Source: Parahaliea mediterranea (GTDB lineage Bacteria > Pseudomonadota > Gammaproteobacteria > Pseudomonadales > Halieaceae). Taken from it: DNA of 64,000 nt. This document shows, piece after piece, positions 38,539 through 46,835 of the stretch (positions are counted from its first letter, which is position 1; each line of letters starts with the position of its first letter). The notes below the pieces were generated by a model. That model searched no databases. It worked only from the letters and a program-made list of their open reading frames with translations, and had not been told where the DNA came from. The position numbers and the translations under genes are program-made. Where the stretch lies: positions 62,001 to 126,000 of the forward strand of contig NZ_JAFKCZ010000007.1 of NCBI RefSeq assembly GCF_017255185.1. The letters run 5' to 3'.

Positions 38539-38925
38539 ATGGCCAGCAAACTGGGACAGTACTGCATTACCGTATCCGACCTCGAGCGCTCGGTGGCCTT
38601 CTACCGGGACATACTGGGGCTGCAGGACCTGCAGCGCATCTCCATCCCCGGCGCCGAGGAAGCGATCCTCGGCTCGCCGGGCTCGGACGGCCGCATCCAG
38701 CTCGCCCAGCGGGAATCGGTAACCGGCCCCATCGATCATGGCAACGCGCTGTGGAAGCTGTATCTCTACTGCGACGACGCCCGCGCGGTGCACAACGCCG
38801 CGGTCGCCGCCGGGGCGCCCTCGGACATGGCACCCGCACGCCTGGAGGGCTGGCCGGTGATCGCCGCCTTCATTCGCGACCCGGACGGTTACGCCATAGA
38901 GATCCTGCAACGGCTGGAAGCCTAA
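38539..38925 (+). CDS. VOC family protein with degenerate metal site
   Basis: A 128-residue glyoxalase-fold protein: ITVSDLERSVAFYRDILGL at the N-terminus and IRDPDGYAIEILQ at the C-terminus. The Glu ligand of the last strand is present. The first strand reads LGQYCITVSD where His is usual, and the third-module His is replaced in LWKLYLYCDD, so classical metal chelation looks impaired. It is the last gene of the operon, five bases after the SDR, and may be an isomerase or binding protein. Confidence 0.8.
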   Translation: MASKLGQYCITVSDLERSVAFYRDILGLQDLQRISIPGAEEAILGSPGSDGRIQLAQRESVTGPIDHGNALWKLYLYCDDARAVHNAAVAAGAPSDMAPARLEGWPVIAAFIRDPDGYAIEILQRLEA

Positions 38926-38948
38926 CAGGCTGTTGACAAGCAGTCCGC

Positions 38949-38975
38949 GTCATCGGCCACGCAGTGGCCGATGAC
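38949..38975. terminator. Bidirectional hairpin between the catabolic operon and the LysR gene
   Basis: GTCATCGGCCAC and GTGGCCGATGAC are perfect 12-base complements around GCA, 24 bases after the VOC stop and between converging genes. There is no T run, so it may be an RNA-stabilising or factor-dependent terminator hairpin. Confidence 0.5.
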
Positions 38976-39043
38976 CACATCAAACCCGTGAGCAAGTGAT
39001 TTTCAGTGCCCTCTCTACGCACATGCGCGGCACAGAGGGTCGC

Positions 39044-39973
39044 TCAACGGGCGCGGGGCCGCTCGAGGAATTTTTCCGAATGCGGGCTCAGGTTGCGCCC
39101 GATGTACAGGGTGAGAAACTCGATAAAATAACGCACCTTGGCGGACAAATGCCGGCTGTGCGGGTACACCGCCCAGGTCTCCCGCTCGTAGTGGCTCCAG
39201 TCCTGGTGCTGCAATTTGACCAGCTCTCCCCTGTCCACCGCCTCCTGCACGTAGAAATCCGGCAGCTGCGCCACGCCGATACCGGCCTTGGCCGCCGCCA
39301 GCAGGGTGGCGCCGTCCTCGCTCAACCAGTTGCCCCCGACCTTGACCTTCAGGGTGTCGCGGCCGTCGGGGGTGTTGAACAACCAGAAACGGTCCGAGGT
39401 GGTAAGGCAGTTGTGCTGTTTCAGATCCTCGGGGCAAGCCGGTTTGCCGCGGCTCTGCCAGTAGCCCGGCGCGGCGCACAGGCAGAGGGAGTAGGAGCCC
39501 AGCTTGCGGGCGATCAGGCTGGAATCCTCCAGCTTGCCGTAGCGCACCGTGAGGTCAAAGCCCTCTTCCAGCAGGTCGACATCCTTGAAACTGGAGTGCA
39601 CCTCCACCGAGAGGTCCGGGTATTCCCGGGAAAAGGCCGCCACCACGCTGGCCATGTACTGCACCCCGTAGCGGCTGTTGATCGATAGCTTGAGGGTGCC
39701 CCGGGGAGCCAGCTGCAAATCCGACAGGGTCGATTCCGCCTGGTCGAACTGCTCCGCCATGGCCTTGCAATGACCATAGAACACCTCGCCAATCTCGGTG
39801 AGCGTGAGCCGCCGGGTCGTGCGCTGGAGCAGGCGCACCCGCAAGCGGTCCTCCAGCTGGCTGACCTGCTTGCTGACATAGGATTTGGACACCCCGAGCC
39901 GGTCGGCGGCGGCAGTGAAGCTGCCCGCCTCCACCACACAGATATATTCCTCGATGCCTTCCCAGCGTCCCAT
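39044..39973 (-). CDS. LysR family transcriptional regulator
   Basis: A 309-residue regulator. The N-terminal winged helix spans about residues 1-65 (AGSFTAAADRLGVSKSYVSK) and the periplasmic-binding-like effector domain follows from about residue 90. The ATG at 39973 yields the usual LysR N-terminus MGRWEGIEEYI. It sits between the catabolic operon (convergent) and the TonB-dependent receptor (upstream, same strand), so it is the likely local regulator. The inducer is unknown. Confidence 0.88.
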   Translation of the reverse strand: MGRWEGIEEYICVVEAGSFTAAADRLGVSKSYVSKQVSQLEDRLRVRLLQRTTRRLTLTEIGEVFYGHCKAMAEQFDQAESTLSDLQLAPRGTLKLSINSRYGVQYMASVVAAFSREYPDLSVEVHSSFKDVDLLEEGFDLTVRYGKLEDSSLIARKLGSYSLCLCAAPGYWQSRGKPACPEDLKQHNCLTTSDRFWLFNTPDGRDTLKVKVGGNWLSEDGATLLAAAKAGIGVAQLPDFYVQEAVDRGELVKLQHQDWSHYERETWAVYPHSRHLSAKVRYFIEFLTLYIGRNLSPHSEKFLERPRAR

Positions 39974-40131
39974 AAGCCTTCCACCCGATGACGGCGGATT
40001 CAGCATACGCGCGGCTCCGGTCCAGGCAAAGCCCATTTCCCTCGGGTTTGGTGAGTCATGTTGTCCCATGGCGATGTGTTACGTGAGGCCGGCATCGACC
40101 TCCGCCCCCGCGGAGTTCGTTGCGCCGCGTG

Positions 40132-40159
40132 GCGCGGCGGCTCAAGACGACCGCCGCGC
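40132..40159 (-). terminator. GC-rich hairpin after the TonB-dependent receptor gene
   Basis: GCGCGGCGG and CCGCCGCGC flank a 10-base loop about 25 bases past the receptor stop. No T run follows, so confidence is low. Confidence 0.35.
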
Positions 40160-40184
40160 GCCCGGCACCGGGCGGAGTGCCCTG

Positions 40185-42470
40185 TCAGAAGTCGTAGTTC
40201 ACCTCGATTCCGTAACTGCGCGGGTCGGCCCACTGGTTCACGGTGAACACGGACAGGTTGATCGCGCTGTTCCAGTACTCCTCATCCGTCAGGTTACGGC
40301 CCCAGGCCGCCACGCGCAGGCGACCGTCGCCAACCGGGATCTGGTCGAGCTGCACCCGCGCGCCCAGCAGGCCGTAAGCATCCACGTTGGTGCTCGGGTC
40401 ATCGACGATATTGACGTAGAAATCGTCCTTCCAGGCATAATCGACCCGCGCCGACAGCTCGCCAAACGGGAGCGGGTCGAAGGTGTACTTGGCCGAGGCG
40501 AACACCGTGTTGCGCGGCGAGTAGGAGAAGTAGCGGTCGTCGGAGACATCGCTGCCGTCGTCGCCGGTAAAGTTGTCGTAAGCCGTGTCCAGGAAGGCGT
40601 AGTTCAGCACCAGGTCGAGGTTTTGGGTGGGGCGCGCGGTCAGCTCCATCTCCACCCCCTGCATGGTGGCGTCACCGGCATTGACGATAACGATAGTGAT
40701 CGCGTCTTCGCCCAGGCGGCCCGCCTGAAAGTCGGTGTAATCGTTGTAGAAGGCCGACACGTTGAACTGCACCCGCTGATCGAACAAGCGGCTTTTCAGG
40801 CCCAGCTCGTAGGTGGTCATGGTCTCCGGGTCGAAGGGTGTTTCAAAGGCGAGGTTGGTACTGGCCACGCCGTTGAAACCACCGCTCTTGAAGCCCGTGG
40901 CGACTTTCGCGTAACCATTGATGTCCTCGCTGAAACGCCAGGCCGCCACCACCATGGGGGTGATCTCGCTCCAGCTGTCGTCGACTTCGACGGGGATCAG
41001 GTCACCGCCCGCAGAAAACACCGGATTGCCCTGCGAATCGCGTACATAGACACCGCCATTGGGGTCTGCCGCATTGACGTCATAGACGCTGCGATCCACC
41101 CACACCGAATGCACATCCTTGGTTTCCCGTGTCCAGCGGGCGCCGACGGTCAGATCGAGCCGCTGCTCAAAGGCATCCGGCGTCCAGGTCAACTGGCCGA
41201 ACGCCGCCACCGACTCGTCCTTGGCGCCGCGGTTGCTGACGTCAAAATTGTCGCCGCCGAGCTGGAAAATCCAGCGCGGGTTGTCGGTGCTCCACTCATC
41301 CTCGTAGTAGAACAGGCCGAGCACATATTCCAGCCGGTCGGTGCTGCCGAGCAGCTGCACTTCCTGGGTGAACTGCTCGAAGTCGTTCTCGATGCGAAAG
41401 CGGAACATGTCCAGGCTGGTGCCGTCGAAATCCGAGAGGCTCAGGGTGTGCAGATCGCGGTAAGCGGTGATCGATTTCAGGGTGAGATCGCCCAGCGCCG
41501 TGCCGGGCATATCGTAGGTCACCGTCAGTGAGTGGCCCTCGATGTCCACCTCGCTCGTCTGGGCGCTGTCGTTGGCGATGGCATCGGGCCGGTCCTCGCT
41601 GGTCGCCGCGGCCACCAGCGGGTACAGCGGCGGAATCACATAGGCGAAGGTATCGGATTGGGTCAGCGCCAGCATGGTGGGGCGCTGCTGGGCGTCAAAG
41701 CGGTCGTAGCCGTACTCCAATAGCAGCCTGTCGCTCGGCTCGAGCCTCAGGTCCACCCGGCCGCCCCACTGGTCGCGGTTGTCGAAGTCCGGTTCGGAGG
41801 GGTCGGTATTGTCGTAGAAACCATCGCGCTCGCGGAAAAAACCCGACACCCGGGCGCTGAACTCACCCAGTCCACTACCCACCTGCCCCACCGCGGGCAG
41901 GTCCAGGGCGCCGCGGGCTTCGACCAGGTTCTCGTTGCCCGCTCCCACTTGCAGGTAGCCCTCCAGTTCGCCACTGGGCTTGCGCGTGACCAGGTTGATG
42001 GCGCCGCCGATGGTGTTCTTGCCGTAGAGCGTACCCTGCGGACCACGCAATACTTCCATCCGCTGCAGGTCAACGGCATCAAAAATGGCGCCGGAGGTCT
42101 TGGCGATGGGCACGCCATCCAGGTACAGGCCCACCGCGTTGTCGCGGCTCAGGTTGTTGGTGCTGTTCAACGCGCCGCGGATGCTGATAGTCGCGTTCAC
42201 CGAACCGCCCACCGTGGGCGCCACCATCAGGCCAGGGGTATAGTCGGAGATGCCCTCGATGTCCCGCGCGCGCAGTTCGCCGAGGGTTTCGGTGTTGAGC
42301 GCGGTAATGGCGATGGGCGTCTCCTGCAGGTTCTCCTCCCTGCGCTGGGCGGTGACGATCACCTCTTCCAGCGCCGCCTGCTGCGCCAGGGCCGGCGCGA
42401 CGTAGGCCGGCAACAGCGCGCCAACGGACAACAGGGACAGGGTGCGGGCAATATTATGTGGCTTGTACAT
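40185..42470 (-). CDS. TonB-dependent outer-membrane receptor
   Basis: A 761-residue outer-membrane protein. The signal peptide ends at APALA (about residue 29). A TonB-box-like LEEVIVTAQRREENL follows, then a plug domain (about residues 45-165, with VLRGPQGTLYGKNTIGGAIN) and a beta-barrel ending in the typical aromatic VNYDF. It resembles the large marine/sphingomonad receptor groups that take up varied organic substrates as well as siderophores. Its coding end overlaps the MFS gene by 17 bases, so the two are probably one uptake unit. Confidence 0.92.
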   Translation of the reverse strand: MYKPHNIARTLSLLSVGALLPAYVAPALAQQAALEEVIVTAQRREENLQETPIAITALNTETLGELRARDIEGISDYTPGLMVAPTVGGSVNATISIRGALNSTNNLSRDNAVGLYLDGVPIAKTSGAIFDAVDLQRMEVLRGPQGTLYGKNTIGGAINLVTRKPSGELEGYLQVGAGNENLVEARGALDLPAVGQVGSGLGEFSARVSGFFRERDGFYDNTDPSEPDFDNRDQWGGRVDLRLEPSDRLLLEYGYDRFDAQQRPTMLALTQSDTFAYVIPPLYPLVAAATSEDRPDAIANDSAQTSEVDIEGHSLTVTYDMPGTALGDLTLKSITAYRDLHTLSLSDFDGTSLDMFRFRIENDFEQFTQEVQLLGSTDRLEYVLGLFYYEDEWSTDNPRWIFQLGGDNFDVSNRGAKDESVAAFGQLTWTPDAFEQRLDLTVGARWTRETKDVHSVWVDRSVYDVNAADPNGGVYVRDSQGNPVFSAGGDLIPVEVDDSWSEITPMVVAAWRFSEDINGYAKVATGFKSGGFNGVASTNLAFETPFDPETMTTYELGLKSRLFDQRVQFNVSAFYNDYTDFQAGRLGEDAITIVIVNAGDATMQGVEMELTARPTQNLDLVLNYAFLDTAYDNFTGDDGSDVSDDRYFSYSPRNTVFASAKYTFDPLPFGELSARVDYAWKDDFYVNIVDDPSTNVDAYGLLGARVQLDQIPVGDGRLRVAAWGRNLTDEEYWNSAINLSVFTVNQWADPRSYGIEVNYDF

Positions 42471-43860
42471 AGTCGACTCCTTTGTCCCCGGAGGGAGTAG
42501 TGTTCGAGTGAGAAAGCGCTTGCAGGTCGCGCGTCCGCTGCATGGCGTGTACCTGCTCCACGCAGCGGCGGTAATGCGGCAGGCCGAGCCAGAGGATCAC
42601 CACGATGGTGGGCGCGATCACGGCCGAGGCCAGCGCGATCGAATAGCGCAGGGCCGCGTCGTCGGCAAACACGAAATCGGTGAGCGCGGCGATCAGGCTG
42701 GCGCCGAAACCAATACCCAGGATGTTGACCAGGAACAGCATCACGGCCAGCATCTGCGCGCGCATCTCGTTGGGGGTAATTTCCATCAACGCGGCGGTGG
42801 TCACCCCCACCGAGACCTGCCCCAGGTAGGTGGCCACGGCCATGCACAGCAGCGCCAGTTCAGCGCTCGGCATCAGCGGCCCCACCACCAGTGGCAGGGT
42901 CTTGCACACCGCGGCGATCAGCATAACCCGCATATTGGCGTCGGCGTGGCCGCGGCGCATCAGGTGGCCGCTCAGCCAGCCGCCGCTGAGAATGCCGGCG
43001 GCGCCGCACAAGCCCATCACCAGTCCATAGGAATAGCCGGCACCACTGGCGCTCATGCCATAGGTGCGCATCAGAAAAGTCGGGTACCAGATGGCCGTGC
43101 CCACCGCCAGCATGCCGAGGAAGGCCACCGCCGAGAGATGCGCGCCGTAGGCCTGCCAGCGCTCGCGCATGTAGCCGCCGATCACGGCCAGCGGAATCCG
43201 CTCGCCCTCGGTGTCGTACATACGCTCCTGCCGTACCGGTTCGCGGAAGCTGAACATCAGTGCCGCAATCAACAGGCCCGGGAGACCGACGATAATAAAG
43301 GCCAGTTGCCAGGTGCGAAACGTACCCAGCCAGCCGAGTTGCACTTCGTCCACCCCGGCCAGCAATTCGAGCACCAGACCGCCGATGATCAACGCCAGCC
43401 CCCCGCCCACCGGATAGCCCAGGTGATACACGCTAAAGGCCATGGCGCGCCGCTCCGGCTTGAAACTGTCCGATATCAGCGAGGCCGCGGCGGGACTCAG
43501 GGCCGCCTCGCCGACGCCGACACCCATGCGCGCGACGAATAGCTGCCCGAAGGTCTTGGCCATGCCGCACAGGGCGGTCATCAGGCACCAGAAGACAATG
43601 CCGACGGCGATGATGCCGCGCCGGCTGCGGCGGTCGGCCACCCGCGCCAGCGGGATGCCGACCACCACGAACAGCAGGGAAAAGGCAAAGCCCTGGAGCA
43701 GGCTCACCTCGAAATCGGTCAGGCCGAGATCGGCGCGAACCGGCCCGACCAGCAGGGTCAATATCTGCCGGTCGATGGCGGAAAAGGTGTAGGCCAGAAA
43801 CAATACGGCTACGGTATACCAGGCCGCCGACACCGGCGGGTAGGCGTCGCGTTCGGACAT
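42454..43860 (-). CDS. MFS transporter (spinster-like)
   Basis: A 468-residue permease with 12 predicted helices. The family loop motif appears as GIPLARVADRRSRRGII, and ARMGVGVGEAALSPAAASLI with FSAIDRQILTLL at the N-terminus match the spinster-type MFS proteins commonly linked to TonB receptors in aromatic and terpenoid catabolism loci. It is the first gene of the MFS/receptor unit and overlaps the receptor start by 17 bases. Confidence 0.88.
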   Translation of the reverse strand: MSERDAYPPVSAAWYTVAVLFLAYTFSAIDRQILTLLVGPVRADLGLTDFEVSLLQGFAFSLLFVVVGIPLARVADRRSRRGIIAVGIVFWCLMTALCGMAKTFGQLFVARMGVGVGEAALSPAAASLISDSFKPERRAMAFSVYHLGYPVGGGLALIIGGLVLELLAGVDEVQLGWLGTFRTWQLAFIIVGLPGLLIAALMFSFREPVRQERMYDTEGERIPLAVIGGYMRERWQAYGAHLSAVAFLGMLAVGTAIWYPTFLMRTYGMSASGAGYSYGLVMGLCGAAGILSGGWLSGHLMRRGHADANMRVMLIAAVCKTLPLVVGPLMPSAELALLCMAVATYLGQVSVGVTTAALMEITPNEMRAQMLAVMLFLVNILGIGFGASLIAALTDFVFADDAALRYSIALASAVIAPTIVVILWLGLPHYRRCVEQVHAMQRTRDLQALSHSNTTPSGDKGVDYVQAT

Positions 43861-44472
43861 AGGCTCACTTAACTATTTTTATCGCATTGCCCGGCAATTT
43901 ATCCTACCGCCTCGCCGGCAATAAACGGCTGGCCAAGCAATGATTGTTTCCAGATGGGCGGCAATAACCTCATGCAAGCCCGGGGGAGGTTCCCGACCGG
44001 CCCCGGAATCGTAAAGGGGTCCGCGTCCGTTTACCAGGTTCGATCGGCCGCCGACATCCGCCGGTCGACCCCGCCATCGGCACCGGTATCGGCACCGGTA
44101 TCGGCATCGGCATCGGCATCGGCATCGGCATCGGCATCGGCATCGGCATCGGCATCGGCATCGGCATCGGCATCGGCGACCAGGTAGCCCCTGTCGGGTG
44201 GCCCGGCACAACCCGGAAGGAAATATTCATCAACGCCGGCGCCGAAACCGTGTACGCTGCGGTGGACGGCGACCCGGGGATAAACCGCCGACGGCCGAAT
44301 TATTCCCGCGACTCGGCAAAAAGCCCAAGGGGGCGCCTTCAGCCGGCGGGCATCGCGCCTGCCGGAACCGCAACCTGGTCTAGCGCCCCGGCAAAAGGTC
44401 TTGAAAGCCTGTCTCGGGCACGGCGGCGGAGCCGATACGGCGAACTGATACGCAATACAACAGGAGCGCGGC
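43861..44472. other. 612-base intergenic region holding a hexanucleotide repeat
   Basis: This divergent gap between the MFS transporter and the pentapeptide-repeat gene contains the tandem ATCGGC array at 44076-44177. Open frames across it are low-complexity (Pro-Met, Ala-Asp or Ser-Ala dipeptides) with no supported start or family match. No promoter with both consensus boxes was found. The downstream gene has a good AGGAG ribosome-binding site just before 44473. Confidence 0.5.
44076..44177. repeat. Hexanucleotide tandem repeat (ATCGGC)n
   Basis: Seventeen consecutive 6-base units. Units 1-5 alternate ATCGGC and ACCGGT, and the stretch from 44100 to 44177 is 13 perfect ATCGGC copies. Such long perfect arrays are prone to slippage. 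It is intergenic, about 295 bases upstream of the pentapeptide-repeat gene and 215 bases upstream of the MFS gene. Confidence 0.95.
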
Positions 44473-45069
44473 ATGGAGCTGCCCGACAAGTCGGAATTCT
44501 GGTCGCAAAACTTCGACTCGCTGGAGCTCTCGGGAGAGATTCTCGATGGCCTGGAGTTCGACGGCTGCACCTTTCACAACTGCAACTTCAGCGAAACCAC
44601 CTTGAAAAGGTGCAATTTCGTGGACTGCGAATTCAGCCAGTGCAACCTGAGCGTCGCCAGCATCGAGTATTCGCGGTTTGCCGATGTGGTGTTTCGCGAG
44701 TCGAAATTGGTCGGCATCAACTGGACCAAGGTCGACTGGCCGCGATTGCTGCTGGGCGCCCCCTTCGCGTTCTACAAGTGCATCCTGCACGACAGCTCTT
44801 TCTACGGCCTCTCGCTGGCGGAACTCGTGCTGGAAGACTGCGGCGCGCATCGCGTCGACTTCCGCGAGGGAAATTTCAGCAAGGCGAACTTCATCTATAC
44901 CGACTTCAGCGAAAGCCACTTCGACAAAACCGACCTGAGCGGGGCGGACTTCGCCGAGGCCAGCAACTACGATATCGACATCTACCGGAACACGATCAAG
45001 GGAGCCCGCTTTACGCGCTTCGATGCGGTGCGCCTGCTGGACAGCCTGGATATCAAACTGGTGGATTGA
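44473..45069 (+). CDS. Pentapeptide-repeat protein
   Basis: A 198-residue protein built of A(D/N)LxX-type pentapeptides forming a right-handed quadrilateral beta-helix, for example FDGCTFHNCNFSETTLKRC and KANFIYTDFSESHFDKTDLS. Size and layout are like McbG/Qnr-type gyrase-protecting proteins, but such proteins have many roles and nothing here proves gyrase binding. A middle segment (about residues 75-100) departs from the repeat and may form a loop. It stands alone, followed by a strong palindrome. Confidence 0.85.
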   Translation: MELPDKSEFWSQNFDSLELSGEILDGLEFDGCTFHNCNFSETTLKRCNFVDCEFSQCNLSVASIEYSRFADVVFRESKLVGINWTKVDWPRLLLGAPFAFYKCILHDSSFYGLSLAELVLEDCGAHRVDFREGNFSKANFIYTDFSESHFDKTDLSGADFAEASNYDIDIYRNTIKGARFTRFDAVRLLDSLDIKLVD

Positions 45070-45082
45070 TAAGGCAGGTGAA

Positions 45083-45122
45083 AAAGGGCTCTGACCCCTT
45101 TTAAAAGGGGTCAGAGCCCTTT
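45083..45122. repeat. Perfect 40-bp palindrome (bidirectional terminator or REP-like element)
   Basis: AAAGGGCTCTGACCCCTTTT is followed directly by its exact reverse complement, giving 20-base arms without a spacer. It sits between the convergent pentapeptide-repeat and leuA genes, and each flank ends in A/T runs, so it can terminate transcription both ways. The GGGGTCAGAG core resembles motifs that I associate with REP sequences near Y1 (RAYT) transposases. Confidence 0.8.
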
Positions 45123-45161
45123 AACGGACTTCGAGGCCGATTGAAGGGGTCGCCCCCTTCG

Positions 45162-46835
45162 TCAGGCCGCGGCGTGCGCGGACTGCCGCACGGCGCGGTT
45201 GATGGCGCCGAGAATTCCATCCAGCGAGGCCTGGATGATGTCGCTGCTGCGGCCCACGCCGCAGTGGCGGTCGCCGTCGATGTTGAGCTGGATATAGCAC
45301 ACGGCCTCGGCGTCGGCGCTGTGGGACAAGGCGTGCTCGCTGTACTCCACCAGCACGATCTGCTTGCCGGTGAAACGGCTCATCGCGTCCACGAAAGAGG
45401 CCACCACACCGTTACCCGAGCCCTTCAGGGTATGGCTGGCCGCGCCCTGCACCAGTTCGGCCTGCAGCTGGTCGACGTTGTCGGCGCGGCTGACCTGGTA
45501 GTCGCCCAGGCGGTACTCGCCCCCTTCCGCCAGGTAGGTCTGCTGGAAGAGGCTGAAGATCTCCTCGCCCGACACCTCGCTCTCGCGGTCCTCGGCGAAG
45601 GCCTGGACCGTGCCGCTGAAGTCGATCTGCAGCCAGCGCGGCAATTCGTAGCCGTAGTCCCGCTCCAGCACATAGGCAATGCCGCCCTTGCCGGACTGGC
45701 TGTTGATGCGGATCACCTCCTGGTAGGAGCGGCCGATATCCCGCGGATCGATGGGCAGGTAGGCCACCTCCCAGGGAGCGTCCTCGTCGCGCCTGGCCAG
45801 GCATTTCTTGATCGCGTCCTGGTGGCTGCCGGAGAAGGCGGTGAACACCAGGTCACCGGCCCAGGGGTGGCGCGGGTGCACCGGCAGCTGGGTGCACTCC
45901 TTCACGGTCTGGATGATCTCGTCCATGTGCCCGAGTTGCAGCTGGGGATCCACGCCCTGGCTGTACAGGTTCATCGCCATGGTCACCACGTCCATGTTGC
46001 CGGTGCGCTCGCCGTTGCCCATCAGGGTGCCCTCCACCCGGTCGGCGCCGGCCAGTACGCCCAGCTCCGCGGCGGCCACCGCGCAGCCGCGGTCGTTGTG
46101 GGTGTGCAGGGAGATCAGCAGGCTGTCGCGGCGCGCCACCCGGTCGCAGAACCACTCGATCTGGTCGGCGTAGACATTGGGCGTGCTCATCTCCACCGTC
46201 GCCGGCAGGTTGATGATCACCGGCTTGTCGGGGGTCGGCTGCCACACCGCGGTCACCGCGTCGCAGATCTCCACCGCGAAATCCAGCTCGGTGCCGGTGA
46301 AACTCTCCGGCGAATACTCGAACACCCACTCGGTCTCCGGGTATCTGGCGGCGCACTCCTGCACCAGCTTGGCCCCGCGCACCGCGATGTCGACGATACC
46401 CTGGCGATCGAGGCCGAAGACCTGCTCGCGCTGCACCGTCGAGGTGGAGTTGTACACGTGCACGATGGCGCGGCGGGCGCCCTTGAGGGCCTCGAAGGTC
46501 TTTTCAATCAGATCGGGCCGGGCCTGGGTCAGCACCTGTATGGTGACGTCATCCGGGATGCGACCGTTGTCGATCAGCTCGCGCACGAAGTTGTAGTCGT
46601 GGCCGGAGGCGGAGGGGAAACCCACTTCGATCTCCTTGAAGCCGACCTTGACCAACTGGTCCCAGAGCTTCGACTTCTGGCGGCCGGTCATGGGCTCGAT
46701 AAGGGCCTGATTGCCGTCCCGCAGGTCCACGCTGCACCATAGCGGCGCCTTCTCCAGCTGGCGATCGGGCCACCGGCGCGAGGTCATGCGCACGGGCTGG
46801 AAGGGCTGGTACTTGCGATGGTCGAACTGGCTCAT
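45162..46835 (-). CDS. leuA: 2-isopropylmalate synthase
   Basis: A 557-residue enzyme that condenses acetyl-CoA with 2-oxoisovalerate, the committed step of leucine synthesis. The DRE-TIM/HMGL barrel shows WCSVDLRDGNQALIEPM with the catalytic Arg-Asp, EVGFPSAS, and the metal-binding SLHTHNDRGCAVAA. A C-terminal LeuA regulatory domain follows from about residue 420. Length and N-terminus are of the longer LeuA type of Pseudomonas and actinobacteria. It diverges from an Lrp/AsnC regulator, a plausible leucine-responsive control. Confidence 0.95.
   Translation of the reverse strand: MSQFDHRKYQPFQPVRMTSRRWPDRQLEKAPLWCSVDLRDGNQALIEPMTGRQKSKLWDQLVKVGFKEIEVGFPSASGHDYNFVRELIDNGRIPDDVTIQVLTQARPDLIEKTFEALKGARRAIVHVYNSTSTVQREQVFGLDRQGIVDIAVRGAKLVQECAARYPETEWVFEYSPESFTGTELDFAVEICDAVTAVWQPTPDKPVIINLPATVEMSTPNVYADQIEWFCDRVARRDSLLISLHTHNDRGCAVAAAELGVLAGADRVEGTLMGNGERTGNMDVVTMAMNLYSQGVDPQLQLGHMDEIIQTVKECTQLPVHPRHPWAGDLVFTAFSGSHQDAIKKCLARRDEDAPWEVAYLPIDPRDIGRSYQEVIRINSQSGKGGIAYVLERDYGYELPRWLQIDFSGTVQAFAEDRESEVSGEEIFSLFQQTYLAEGGEYRLGDYQVSRADNVDQLQAELVQGAASHTLKGSGNGVVASFVDAMSRFTGKQIVLVEYSEHALSHSADAEAVCYIQLNIDGDRHCGVGRSSDIIQASLDGILGAINRAVRQSAHAAA

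Noticed and set aside
44076-44177. Possible CRISPR array
   Set aside because: Units are 6 bases long with no spacers, and no cas genes are present; it is a simple tandem repeat.
43861-44472. Phase-variable coding gene across the hexanucleotide array
   Set aside because: Six-base units cannot shift the reading frame and no credible start or downstream domain exists on either strand; only a spacing effect remains possible.
44031-44570. Open frame of 179 residues on the minus strand with an Ala-Asp dipeptide run
   Set aside because: The run is just the ATCGGC array read in frame. The rest has no family-like content, and it overlaps the well-supported pentapeptide-repeat gene.
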